Source: Fulvimarina manganoxydans (GTDB lineage Bacteria > Pseudomonadota > Alphaproteobacteria > Rhizobiales > Rhizobiaceae). From it: DNA of 59,839 nt. Position 1 is the stretch's first letter. Each line of letters opens with the position of its first letter. A program made the translations under genes and the position numbers. The stretch spans positions 1 through 59,839 of the forward strand of contig NZ_FWXR01000025.1 in the NCBI RefSeq assembly GCF_900176465.1, read 5' to 3'. The notes below the pieces were generated by a model. The model made no database searches and was not told the DNA's origin. It saw only the letters and a program-made list of their open reading frames with translations. This document shows positions 28,277 to 36,730 of the stretch, piece by piece.

Positions 28277-30618
28277 GAGAAATGCGTCTTCAGCGCTTCG
28301 ATGGCGCCAGCCCGGGCCGGCAGGCTGATGCGCCGAACTCCGAGATGATGCAGCCAACCACGCCCCTTCTGTTCGAACTCGACGGTCAGGATCGCGGCGG
28401 GCGAACCAGCCGGAAGTCCGATCGGCAAGACGAGCGGGCGCTTTGCGCCGGCGGGAACGATCACGGGCAGGTCGATGGTGAAGCTTTCCCGGCGACCATC
28501 CGGCTCCAACGCGTTGATGCTGAGGACGATGTCCGCACCGCTCCAGTCCCGATGGCCCTGATTGTCGAGCGAAAGCGTGACCATCTCGCCATCTGCACTC
28601 TCGACGCGGATCTGGCCACGGAAGGCGAAGGGATCGCCCAGATAGAGCGAACCACCGTCATTGCGCCGTCGAGATCCGGTCTTCGTACCGGCCCAGAAGA
28701 TGTTCTGCCCCCGAAGATCGAGCGGAAAATCGTCCTTTTCGAGGTCGGCCAGCATGGGCGTAAAGGGGTCGATCTCCTTGCGATAGACGTCGCGGGTTTG
28801 GAGAAGGTCCGTTTCGAAACCGGTGATCTGTCCCAGAAACTCGACCTCGTGCGGCGTGTATTCGCGGTTATGGCGTCCATAGACGCCGTGATAGGGAACG
28901 AAGACACCGAAGGAATAAGGCGCGCCGCCGCGATGGGCGAGTGCCAGGGAGCGATAGGAGACGATGTTCGGCGTCGTCACCACGAAGCGCCCGCCTGGCC
29001 GCAGCACGCGAGCCGCTTCCTCGAACATATGGGCCGGATTGAGCGCCAGATGTTCCAAAACCTCCATCGCCAGGACGAGATCAAAGCTTTCGTCGGGAAA
29101 GGGAAGCCGCTCGGTTTCCAGATTGGCGGAACGCGCTTCGACAATGAGATCGTCCCCGCCGCGCATCGAGGGAAAACGCTCGCGGCCATCAGCTTCGGCC
29201 TCAACGATCGAGGCAAAGCTCGAGCCTTCGCGCGTCAGCTGGATCAGACCGAGAAAGGCATGGGGGCGCCCGCCGCCAAGATCGAGAACCCGCAAGTCGC
29301 GCTCTTCGGGCACATATTGCAGGGTCTGGAGATAGCGCAGCCAGTGACCGTCGAGATAGCGACGCACTTCGAGACTGGCATGGTCGCCCATGGCAAAGGA
29401 ATCGAGCACCGTGTCGATCGTCCGCGCTTCGGCAGGCAAGCCTTCGACGATCTCGGTCTCCTTTACCGCAAGACGTTCGGCATAAGCGGCGACACGGCTG
29501 AGATCGAAGGCGGCGGAGGGCGGCGGCGTGCGAAGTGGTGCTGCATCGCGCGGCGGCGGAAGATGCGCCGTGTCGTCCGCGAGAAGGCGTTCGAGCACCG
29601 GCTCCCAACCGATATCCATCGCGAAATAGCGCTCGCGCGCGGCTTCACCGAGCCGTCCGCGCAGAGACCGGTCCTCATAGAGCCGGTCGAGTTCCCGGGC
29701 GAGCGCCTCGGCCGTCGGCTCGACGACGAGGCCTTCGACCTCATGACGAATGAACTCCAGCGGACCGCCGGAATCAAATGTCGTGAGCACCGCCTTTGCG
29801 GCGAGCATCGCCTCCAATGTCACATAGCCGTAGTCCTCGTCGATCGGAACGAAGGCGACGGCCTGGGCTCCGGCATAAAGCTCGGAGAGCTCTTCGACAG
29901 GTAGCCCTTGATACCATTCGACCCGCTCGGACAGGCCATGCTCCGCCACGAAAGCGTGGAGCTCAGCCTCATAGCGAGGAACATCTGGCTTGCCGACGAA
30001 GATCAGGCGAACCGGCGTGCGCGTCAGAGCGAGCGCTTCGAGCACCAGCTTCTGACGCTTTGCCGGACCGATCCGGCTCGGCACGAGCACATAGCCTTTG
30101 TCCGCGCCGGGCTTCAGATAATCGGAGAGCGGGGGCGGGTGATAGATCGGCGTCGATTCGATCCCGATGAAGCGGCGCATGCGCTCGGAGACATTGGCCG
30201 AGATCGTGTAGACGGGCCTGCCCTCGAAGGCGCGCGTATCGGCATCCTCGATGGCGGCCTTCACCATGGCGCCTTCCGGCTGTGTCAAGAGGTCGCTCGT
30301 GCCGTCCTCCCACATATCGTAGGCCTGACGATGCTGGTGGAGCACCCAAAACCGCTTGCGCGCATGGCGGGCGAGATAGGCGGGAAACTTCAATCCGATC
30401 GCGAGATCGATATGAAGACCGCCCAATTCGTCGATATCGACGAGGCTGCCCGCCAAGAGAGTGTCGAGGAGCTTCGACGCCGGATTCCAGTTGTGCGGGA
30501 CCGACACGATCTCCGCCTCATGGCCGGCCATCTGGAGCTGACGCTGAAGACCTTCCGCCAGAAGCTCGGCACCGCCTCTGACGAAAGGAACCTGCGCGTT
30601 GAGAAGAGCGATACGCAT
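28273..30618 (-). CDS. Fusion of glycosyltransferase, SAM methyltransferase and beta-sandwich domain
   Basis: 781 residues in three parts. GT4 glycosyltransferase (about 1-375): Gly-rich start VPFVRGGAELLAEGLQ, LVPSRIGPAKRQKLVLEAL, and the donor site EDYGYVTLEAMLAAKAV. Class I methyltransferase (about 435-650): LRVLDLGGGRPHAFLG motif I, MEVLEHLALNPAHMFEEA and RVLRPGGRFVVTTPN. C-terminal beta-rich domain (about 665-781) of the kind found in polysaccharide-recognising proteins (unassigned). The layout suggests one polypeptide that adds a sugar and methylates the chain, perhaps capping it. It is coupled to the next glycosyltransferase by a 4-base overlap and lies 3 bases after the coiled-coil methyltransferase. 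Confidence 0.87.
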   Translation of the reverse strand: MRIALLNAQVPFVRGGAELLAEGLQRQLQMAGHEAEIVSVPHNWNPASKLLDTLLAGSLVDIDELGGLHIDLAIGLKFPAYLARHARKRFWVLHQHRQAYDMWEDGTSDLLTQPEGAMVKAAIEDADTRAFEGRPVYTISANVSERMRRFIGIESTPIYHPPPLSDYLKPGADKGYVLVPSRIGPAKRQKLVLEALALTRTPVRLIFVGKPDVPRYEAELHAFVAEHGLSERVEWYQGLPVEELSELYAGAQAVAFVPIDEDYGYVTLEAMLAAKAVLTTFDSGGPLEFIRHEVEGLVVEPTAEALARELDRLYEDRSLRGRLGEAARERYFAMDIGWEPVLERLLADDTAHLPPPRDAAPLRTPPPSAAFDLSRVAAYAERLAVKETEIVEGLPAEARTIDTVLDSFAMGDHASLEVRRYLDGHWLRYLQTLQYVPEERDLRVLDLGGGRPHAFLGLIQLTREGSSFASIVEAEADGRERFPSMRGGDDLIVEARSANLETERLPFPDESFDLVLAMEVLEHLALNPAHMFEEAARVLRPGGRFVVTTPNIVSYRSLALAHRGGAPYSFGVFVPYHGVYGRHNREYTPHEVEFLGQITGFETDLLQTRDVYRKEIDPFTPMLADLEKDDFPLDLRGQNIFWAGTKTGSRRRNDGGSLYLGDPFAFRGQIRVESADGEMVTLSLDNQGHRDWSGADIVLSINALEPDGRRESFTIDLPVIVPAGAKRPLVLPIGLPAGSPAAILTVEFEQKGRGWLHHLGVRRISLPARAGAIEALKTHFS

Positions 30619-30621
30619 GGG

Positions 30622-31866
30622 TCAGACCGCTCCCTGGCCGTCGGCCTCGAAACGCTCCAGCGGACGACGGGCGAAGAAGCCGTAATCCTGATAGCCGAAC
30701 AGAAGATAGGCGAAATCACCGGGCATCGTCTCCATCGCCTCCTTGAGCCGCGGATGGGGATGAAGCGGCCTGACGATGCGCTGATCGAAACCGACGGTTT
30801 CGGCCAGAACGTCCAGAAGACCGCTCGGGACCGGCTTCTGATGGGTCGGGTCCATGTGGAAAGTGGAGGCCCCGACAGTGAGCGTCTCGGGGTTGGGCGT
30901 CTCGACGATCAGCTTGCCACCCGGTTTCAGGATACGCCGAATCTCCAGCATCCACTCCGCCAGGGTTTCAAAGGGAAGATGCTCGACGATGTGGAAAGCC
31001 GTGACGGCCATGTAGCGCGCCTCCGGCTCGCCCCGCATGAAGGCGAGCGCGTCGCCTTCTCGAACGGCGAGACCATGATCGCGAGCCTCGGCAAGCTGAC
31101 CGGCATTGGTGTCGAGGCCGAGCCCGTCGATCTCACGATCGCGCAACAGCTTCAGCCATTCCCCCCGTCCGCAACCAAGATCGAGGACAGGACCGCTGGT
31201 CAAAGAGTCGGCATTGAGGGCGTCGAGTTCGCTCAGATAGATCGCCTGACGGGAGGCGATGTCTTCGGTCGTCCCGCGATACCGGTTCTCGAACGCGACG
31301 TAGAAATCGTCGAGAAGGCTCTTCACGCGAGGCGCGATCGAAGCAGGCGTCATCGCGGGCGCAGCGGGGATCGCCTCGTTCGGGTTGCGAAGCATGATCC
31401 GCTCGACGAGGTCGACATTGCTGGCCAGTGCGGCGATCCTGGCGTCCTGACGTACCCGCGCATGGTCGCCCCGCGCCAAATCGGCCGACGATCTCTGGGA
31501 AAGGGCGGTCTGCTGGACGCCGATTTGGCGAAGCCCCTCTTCCAGGCGCCGCACCTTTTCGCGAAGCTCGTCGGTCTGGCGCTGGGCATCATCGCGTCCG
31601 GTATCGGTCTCACGGCGCATATCGTCGACGGTATGGCGCAGACCGTCCGTCTTCCTGTGCGCGTCATCCAAGTCCCGACGAAGGTCGTCTATCCGGCGAT
31701 CGAGATGGTCCAAACGCGCTTTGTTGCCATGGACGAGACCGCGCGTTCTGTTGAGGCGTAGAATCGAAAGGCCGTAACGAAACAACGGTCCGGTGATGCG
31801 GCTGCGGGACAACGCGCCGTGCAAGCCCGTACGCTGCTGTGATCGGTTGTCGTCTTCTGGCGGCAT
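30622..31866 (-). CDS. Coiled-coil class I SAM methyltransferase
   Basis: 414 residues. The first ~150 are polar with a long charged coiled coil (LDHLDRRIDDLRRDLDDAH and REKVRRLEEGLRQIG regions). A Rossmann methyltransferase follows (about 220-370): motif I VLDLGCGRGEWLKLL, FHIVEHLPFETLAEW, and RRILKPGGKLIVETPNPE. The combination of coiled coil and methyltransferase recalls chain-terminating O-antigen methyltransferases of the WbdD type, but no kinase domain is present. The ATG at 31866 follows AAGGAG by seven bases. Directly upstream of the glycosyltransferase-methyltransferase fusion and probably co-transcribed. Confidence 0.87.
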   Translation of the reverse strand: MPPEDDNRSQQRTGLHGALSRSRITGPLFRYGLSILRLNRTRGLVHGNKARLDHLDRRIDDLRRDLDDAHRKTDGLRHTVDDMRRETDTGRDDAQRQTDELREKVRRLEEGLRQIGVQQTALSQRSSADLARGDHARVRQDARIAALASNVDLVERIMLRNPNEAIPAAPAMTPASIAPRVKSLLDDFYVAFENRYRGTTEDIASRQAIYLSELDALNADSLTSGPVLDLGCGRGEWLKLLRDREIDGLGLDTNAGQLAEARDHGLAVREGDALAFMRGEPEARYMAVTAFHIVEHLPFETLAEWMLEIRRILKPGGKLIVETPNPETLTVGASTFHMDPTHQKPVPSGLLDVLAETVGFDQRIVRPLHPHPRLKEAMETMPGDFAYLLFGYQDYGFFARRPLERFEADGQGAV

Positions 31867-31967
31867 GTGGGCGCTCCTTCGGATATGCACATGGCCGAAA
31901 CGCGGAACCGCGGGTCCCTGTCAGCCAATGGGGATACGGCCCTTCGAAAGGCCGCCTCGCACAAACG

Positions 31968-32276
31968 TTATTCCGGGGTATCAAGGACTTGGCCTGAGAC
32001 GAGCTGACCTGCCCGCTCGATGACGTCGAGCGTCGTCGGATTGCCCACGTGAACATCGGCATGTTTCGCAGCGCTCACCAACCACGCCACGAAACGATCG
32101 CGGTCCAGGCTGCCGGATTCGATCGCAGCCTCGGCGAGCGAAGCGAATGCGTAGGCATAGCCGAGGCTCGTCGCGGCGACATCCTCTTCCATCGCCCGCT
32201 TCGTGGCCTGCATTTCGTTTCTAAGATCTGAGATCAGCTCCCAGACCGTCTCGATCGGCGGCTGCATGTCGGACAT
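31968..32276 (-). CDS. Small hypothetical protein in the polysaccharide block
   Basis: 102 residues, acidic and helical, no signal peptide and no family I recognise. Features: ETVWELISDLRNEMQATKRAM, possibly a coiled coil, then an Ala-rich helix (YAYAFASLAEAAIESGS). It lies 101 bases upstream of the methyltransferase gene and 153 bases downstream of gtrA, same strand. Codon choice and third-position GC look like the neighbours. The ribosome site is weak. It could be a real accessory protein of the polysaccharide machinery. Confidence 0.55.
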   Translation of the reverse strand: MSDMQPPIETVWELISDLRNEMQATKRAMEEDVAATSLGYAYAFASLAEAAIESGSLDRDRFVAWLVSAAKHADVHVGNPTTLDVIERAGQLVSGQVLDTPE

Positions 32277-32429
32277 CGGACTTTCAAACTCTTCGGAGCC
32301 TTGCTCCCATTGACGGTTGGTTCTCGTTACGCGGCAAGGCGTCGTCCCGATAGAGGCGGCGTTCGGAAAATCGGCCCTGCGTGTCCTCGGCGTGACCCTC
32401 TAGCTCGTATCGATGACGATCGTCGCCAT

Positions 32430-32828
32430 TCAATGGCGGAAAATCCAACGACTAGCCAGAAAGGTCAGCGGCACGGTGAAAAGGATGGCGAAAGGGGTCG
32501 CGAAGACCGCGGGCAGCGCAAGCATCTCGACCCAGAAGGCAACAAGGGCGAGACCAAGACCAAACTGAACGAGATACATCAGAGGAAACAGGGCTTGGCG
32601 CCAGGACCGCGAGCGGCTTTTGAAAACGATGCCGCGATTGAGGGCGAAGGAGATGCCGATCCCGCAAACGAAGGCGATGCTGTAGGCCAGAGCGTAGCCG
32701 AGCGGTGCCAAAAGCAGGAGATAGATACCGTAGGTCAGCCCCGTATTGACGATGCCTGCCCCAAGAAAACGGATCAGGGGTCCTCGGCCATCGGCATCTT
32801 GCCGAGCCATCGAAGGCCTCGGATTCAT
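32430..32828 (-). CDS. GtrA family membrane protein
   Basis: 132 residues with four transmembrane helices (FLGAGIVNTGLTYGIYLLLL, ALAYSIAFVCGIGISFALN, a third ~80-100 and a fourth near the end). This is the GtrA pattern, including FALNRGIVFK after TM2 and the terminal ASRWIFRH. GtrA proteins are proposed flippases for undecaprenyl-phosphate-linked sugars, working with a GtrB-type GT2. Such a GT2 is encoded two genes upstream. The likely start is ATG 32828 (MNPRPSMARQ), 10 bases after the WxcM-like gene; ATG 32810 is possible. The longer frame to 33002 lies within the upstream gene. Confidence 0.88.
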   Translation of the reverse strand: MNPRPSMARQDADGRGPLIRFLGAGIVNTGLTYGIYLLLLAPLGYALAYSIAFVCGIGISFALNRGIVFKSRSRSWRQALFPLMYLVQFGLGLALVAFWVEMLALPAVFATPFAILFTVPLTFLASRWIFRH

Positions 32829-32838
32829 CCGATCCGCT

Positions 32839-33774
32839 TTATCTTGGCGGCGTCGCGAGAGCACGGAACTCGGCATAGCTGGTGATGTAGTCCGACCGGT
32901 TATAGGGCTCGGAGGCAAAGACCTGCAATATCGCATCTTCCGAATGGCCCCATTGCGTGCCCCAGTGAAGGACGGGCAGGTGCAGACCATGGGTTGGACC
33001 ATCGAGCGTCACCGAGAAACGTTGACGACCATCGTCCACGAAAACCGAGACCCGGCCAGCCAGAACGACGAGGACCTGCTCGCATCGTCTATGGGCATGA
33101 TTGCCGCGCGTTTCACCGCCCGGCACGCCATAGACCAGGAAAGAGCGCTTCGGGACGAAGGGCAGATCAGCCGCAAAATCGATGACCGCGAGGCTGCCGC
33201 GCTTTTCGGCAACCTCATGAAAGGACAGGAGGCGAGGATCACCCTCGGCGATCGCAGCTGCTGATCTTTGCGCGGGCGTATCTGTCCCCTCCTTGTCCGA
33301 TGCAAAGCCGATAACCCTTGCCGGGTTGCCGACGGCGATCGCGTAAGGCGGCAAATCCTTCGTGACCACGGCCCCGGCCCCGACCATGGCCCGTTCGCCG
33401 ACGTGGATGCCCGGCAGGATCGTCGCATTGGCGCCGATCGAGGCGCCATTTGCGACGCGGATCCTCGGAAAGCTCTCGGGCCAGGCTCGACTGCGCGGGA
33501 ACGGATCGTTCGTGAAGCTCGCATTGGGCCCGACGAAGACGTCATCTCCGAGTTCCACGCCATCCCAAAGCTGGACCCCGCTCTTCACCGTCACCCGGCT
33601 TCCCAGACGGACATCATTCTCGATGAAGACATGGTCGCAAATATTGCAGTCGTCACCGATCCGCGCGCCGGGAAGGATATGGGCGAAAGCCCAGATACGC
33701 GTCCCCTCGCCGATCTCGGTGCTCTCGCACAGACCGTTCGGATGGACGAAGACGGACGGTTTGGCGTCACTCAT
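32839..33774 (-). CDS. Bifunctional sugar N-acyltransferase / dTDP-ketoisomerase (WxcM-like)
   Basis: 311 residues joining two enzymes of dTDP-3-amino-3,6-dideoxyhexose synthesis. The N-terminal left-handed beta helix (about 10-160) has hexapeptide repeats (ICDHVFIENDVRLGSRVTV, SIGANATILPGIHVGERAM) and FdtC/QdtC-like acetyltransferase features. The C-terminal cupin (about 175-305; SFLVYGVPGGETRGNHAHRRCEQ split around 205-230) is of the FdtA/QdtA/WxcM type with the NHAH motif. Together with the neighbouring aminotransferase they could make dTDP-Fuc3NAc or dTDP-Qui3NAc; which one cannot be read from sequence. rmlA and rmlB, needed upstream, are not in the window. ATGA overlap with the GT2 gene. 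Confidence 0.9.
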   Translation of the reverse strand: MSDAKPSVFVHPNGLCESTEIGEGTRIWAFAHILPGARIGDDCNICDHVFIENDVRLGSRVTVKSGVQLWDGVELGDDVFVGPNASFTNDPFPRSRAWPESFPRIRVANGASIGANATILPGIHVGERAMVGAGAVVTKDLPPYAIAVGNPARVIGFASDKEGTDTPAQRSAAAIAEGDPRLLSFHEVAEKRGSLAVIDFAADLPFVPKRSFLVYGVPGGETRGNHAHRRCEQVLVVLAGRVSVFVDDGRQRFSVTLDGPTHGLHLPVLHWGTQWGHSEDAILQVFASEPYNRSDYITSYAEFRALATPPR

Positions 33775-34727
33775 GGGGAAGCGCCCTCCTCGGGCGCAGA
33801 GCCGGGAAAGCTCTTGATCGACATCGGGATGGCGATCGGTCGCTGTTTGGTATTCTCATAGGCCCGCCAGGCATAGGCCCCGACAATGCCCAGCCCGAGG
33901 AGATTCACCGAGCCAACGAAAGACGTCACGATGATGCTCATCGTATAGCCTGGCACATCGATGAAGCCGAGCAATCGGGCGAAGAATGCCGTCAGACCGA
34001 TCGCACCGAGGACGAGGACGGCCGCCCCGCCAATTCCGATGAGAAGCCGTATCGGCAGATCGGTAAAGGCGAAGATCGAATCGAGGAGATAGTTGAGCTT
34101 TTTGGCGAAGGTCCAGGCCGAGCGCCCATGAAGGCGCTTGCGCCGCTTATAGGTGACCGTCGCACGGCGGAATCCGAGCCAGAAAATCTGTGCCACAAGC
34201 GAACTCTGCCGCTCCTCCATCGACAGGAGCGTGTCGCGGAAAATGCGATTGCAGGCGAAGACGTCGACACCGCCGGGCGGCATGTCCGGCACGACGAAGC
34301 GGCGATAGAGCCGCCAGAAGATCGCCGAGAGGGTTCTGTCGCGCCATGGGTCTTCACGCGCTTCGCGGGCACCGACGACCACGTCCACGTTCCCGCCTCG
34401 AAGCGTCTCGTCCATCTTAGTGACGAGTTCGGGCGGCTCCTGAAGATCGGCGGCCATAACCGCGAAACGATCGCCTTCGCCGGTCTCCAACCCGACACGG
34501 ATCGCTGCGAAAGAGCCGAAATTGCGCGAGAGCAGGACGAGCTTTGCGGCGAAGGGCGCATCGGGCAAAAGGTCGCGAAGGCGTTCATAGGAACGGTCGG
34601 GACTGCCATCGACGACAAAGACGCATTCGAAACCCTCGGGGCATCGTGCCGCGATTCCCGCGATCGCCCGGACGAGATCCGGGATCGACCCCTCGTTTCG
34701 ATAGACAGGGATGACGAGGGTCAGCAC
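33771..34727 (-). CDS. GT2 glycosyltransferase with two C-terminal membrane helices (GtrB/DPM type)
   Basis: 318 residues. The GT2 domain begins at once with LVIPVYRNEGSIPDLVRAI, followed by VDGSPDRSYERL, the DxD region in VMAADLQEPPEL, and an RR/LHGRSAWT segment near the membrane. Two transmembrane helices follow (about 225-255 and 265-290), as in GtrB and ArnC. It probably charges undecaprenyl phosphate with a sugar for the nearby GtrA. The start is GTG 34727, with GGAG 10 bases upstream. TTG 34733, which overlaps the aminotransferase stop, is an alternative. The ATG 198 bases earlier would overlap that gene and is rejected. Confidence 0.88.
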   Translation of the reverse strand: MLTLVIPVYRNEGSIPDLVRAIAGIAARCPEGFECVFVVDGSPDRSYERLRDLLPDAPFAAKLVLLSRNFGSFAAIRVGLETGEGDRFAVMAADLQEPPELVTKMDETLRGGNVDVVVGAREAREDPWRDRTLSAIFWRLYRRFVVPDMPPGGVDVFACNRIFRDTLLSMEERQSSLVAQIFWLGFRRATVTYKRRKRLHGRSAWTFAKKLNYLLDSIFAFTDLPIRLLIGIGGAAVLVLGAIGLTAFFARLLGFIDVPGYTMSIIVTSFVGSVNLLGLGIVGAYAWRAYENTKQRPIAIPMSIKSFPGSAPEEGASP

Positions 34728-34729
34728 GA

Positions 34730-35884
34730 TCAACGGGCTCCGGGTGAGGTCGTGGCCGCGATCGGCTGAATCTCGGCAAGGACCGACGCGGTCCTCGACA
34801 GGACATGCTCGACGTCCTCCTCCGCCATTCCAGGAAAGCAGGGAAGCGTCAGAACATCGCCGGAGGCCCTCTCGGTCTCGCCAAGCAGGACAGGCGTGAG
34901 ATAATTGCGATTGGCCTTCTGCCAATGATCGGGCACGGGGTAATGCACATCCGTCCCGATGCCAGCCGCGCCAAGTGCGGCCTGGACGGCATTGCGCTCG
35001 CGCCCCCCGAGCCGGATCACCGCCAGATGAGCAACATCCGCCTGTTTCGCTTCGACTGTCGCCGGAAACCGGACCAGATCGGCAAGCCCATCCCGGTAGC
35101 GCGCGAGAATGGCCTGGCGCTCGGCGTTCCAGCGATCGAGATGCGGGAGTTTTTCGCGGAGGATCGCGGCCTGGAGCGTGTCCAATCGGCTGTTGCGCCC
35201 GCCGGCCTCGACCACGTGATATTTGTCGCCCCAGCCATATTGGCGAAGGCGTCGCACCCGAGCGACGAGCTCCGCGTCCGATCCGACCACCGCGCCACCG
35301 TCACCGATGGCGCCGAGATTCTTCGTCGGATAGAAACTGTAGCATCCGAGGCGCCCGAAGGTGCCGGCCCCCTGCCCCAGAAACCGCGCGCCATGGGCCT
35401 GGGCACAATCCTCGACGACCGGGATACCGGCTTCGTCGGCGAGCGCCAGAATGGCCGACATATCGGCCATGCGGCCGTATAGATGCGTGGCAATGATCGC
35501 CTTTGGCCGTGCTTCGAGCTTCGACAAGGCATCAGACAAGGACGCTGGCGACAAAGTGAGGCTTTGCGGATCGACATCCACATAAGCGGGCGCCGCCCCG
35601 ATCGCATGGATTGCGGTCGATGCGTAATAGCCGGCATTGGCGACAGTCACGACCCCGTCGCCCGCTTTTACCCCGAGGGCCCGCAATGCGATTTCCAGCG
35701 CATCGGTCCCGTTACCGACGCCGACGCAGTCCCGAGCCCCGCAATAGGCGGCGAATTCGGCTTCGAACCGTTCGACCTCGTCGCCCAGCGCAAAGCGCTG
35801 GCTCGCGACGACCCGGTCGAAAGCCGGTCGCAGAAGCTCCGGCGTATTCACCGCTCTGGTGGAGAAGATCGGCACGGAAATCAT
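34730..35884 (-). CDS. DegT/DnrJ/EryC1/StrS sugar aminotransferase (FdtB/QdtB-like)
   Basis: PLP-dependent transaminase of 384 residues. The PLP lysine is Lys188 in SFYPTKNLGAIGDGG; GNGTDALEIALRALG (about 57-71) and VVEDCAQAHGA (about 156-166) bind the cofactor. Paired with the WxcM-like isomerase/acyltransferase, it most likely aminates C3 of a dTDP-3-keto-6-deoxyhexose. Its start overlaps the stop of the upstream secreted protease gene by four bases (ATGA), an odd pairing discussed in the findings. Its stop touches the GT2 start. Confidence 0.92.
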   Translation of the reverse strand: MISVPIFSTRAVNTPELLRPAFDRVVASQRFALGDEVERFEAEFAAYCGARDCVGVGNGTDALEIALRALGVKAGDGVVTVANAGYYASTAIHAIGAAPAYVDVDPQSLTLSPASLSDALSKLEARPKAIIATHLYGRMADMSAILALADEAGIPVVEDCAQAHGARFLGQGAGTFGRLGCYSFYPTKNLGAIGDGGAVVGSDAELVARVRRLRQYGWGDKYHVVEAGGRNSRLDTLQAAILREKLPHLDRWNAERQAILARYRDGLADLVRFPATVEAKQADVAHLAVIRLGGRERNAVQAALGAAGIGTDVHYPVPDHWQKANRNYLTPVLLGETERASGDVLTLPCFPGMAEEDVEHVLSRTASVLAEIQPIAATTSPGAR

Positions 35885-36666
35885 TGGCCAGCCTTAGAGG
35901 ATTTGGTCCCCATTTCTGCGACATAATCGCGCCAGGCGCTCGCGCCGACAGCCAGGAAGAGACGCTGGCCATCGCGTTCACCAGCGGCGACCTGCAAACC
36001 GATCAGCGCCTGCGTATCAGCAGAAAAGAGCGGGCCGCCTGAATAGCCTTGAACGATGTCGCCGGCTGCCGTCAGGGTCGTCCCCGAGCGCCCGACGATC
36101 GTGCAATCGGCGGCGACCGAGAGCTGGTAAGGCCGCTCGCGCGCAAAGCCGGCGGAGATGCAGGGCAGATCGGCTCCGCCGATATCCGCCGCGATCGACG
36201 CTGGGCGAATTGAAGCCGGTGCCGCATCCTTCAAAGTGAGGATCGCCCAATCTCGGTCGATCGATCTGAGCGGGTTCGCCGGATCGTAGGTTTGATCGAT
36301 CCGAACATCCTCGGCGACGGTCGCGAAATCATACGAACCCCGATCATAGCCGAGTACGAAATGAACGGAAGACGGGGGCAGGAAACGCTTGGTGCGCTGA
36401 TTATAGACGCAATGGGCTGCGGTCATCGCGATTTTCGGCGCGACGAGAACGCCCGTGCAGCGGCCATAGGCTTCCGTATTGACCTGACCAACCGCCTGGA
36501 AGGGTGGCGCATCGATATCCACGGGACGCCTGTCGGCTGCCGCCGCGCCAGACGCCGCCGCGCTTGCAAGCGCGACTACGACAGGAAGGCGTGTCAGCCA
36601 CAGCCGCGCGGCATAAGGGAAGAGAGCAAGGGGCGCATGAACCATGACAGGTCCATACGCCAACAT
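35881..36666 (-). CDS. Secreted trypsin-like (chymotrypsin-fold) serine protease
   Basis: 261 residues. An N-terminal signal sequence (about 1-44; LPVVVALASAAASGAAAA, cleavage likely after AAA) is followed by a trypsin-like domain. The triad is visible: His85 in MTAAHC, Asp139 in IDRDWAIL and Ser209 in GYSGGP. The usual Asp two residues before the serine is Tyr208, closer to V8/glutamyl-endopeptidase-like bacterial proteases. Four cysteines could form two disulfides. It is translationally coupled to a sugar aminotransferase. The start could be ATG 36666 or 36645; both leave a signal peptide. Targets are unknown. Confidence 0.85.
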   Translation of the reverse strand: MLAYGPVMVHAPLALFPYAARLWLTRLPVVVALASAAASGAAAADRRPVDIDAPPFQAVGQVNTEAYGRCTGVLVAPKIAMTAAHCVYNQRTKRFLPPSSVHFVLGYDRGSYDFATVAEDVRIDQTYDPANPLRSIDRDWAILTLKDAAPASIRPASIAADIGGADLPCISAGFARERPYQLSVAADCTIVGRSGTTLTAAGDIVQGYSGGPLFSADTQALIGLQVAAGERDGQRLFLAVGASAWRDYVAEMGTKSSKAGQ

Positions 36667-36730
36667 TGCGCGGCGAAAAAGATCGCCGTCCTCAGCGGGC
36701 GAAACGACCGCCCGCAGTCACGGCCGCCGG

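Noticed and set aside
29908-31761. 617-residue plus-strand open frame
   Set aside because: Antisense to the glycosyltransferase-methyltransferase fusion and the coiled-coil methyltransferase, both with clear motifs on the minus strand.
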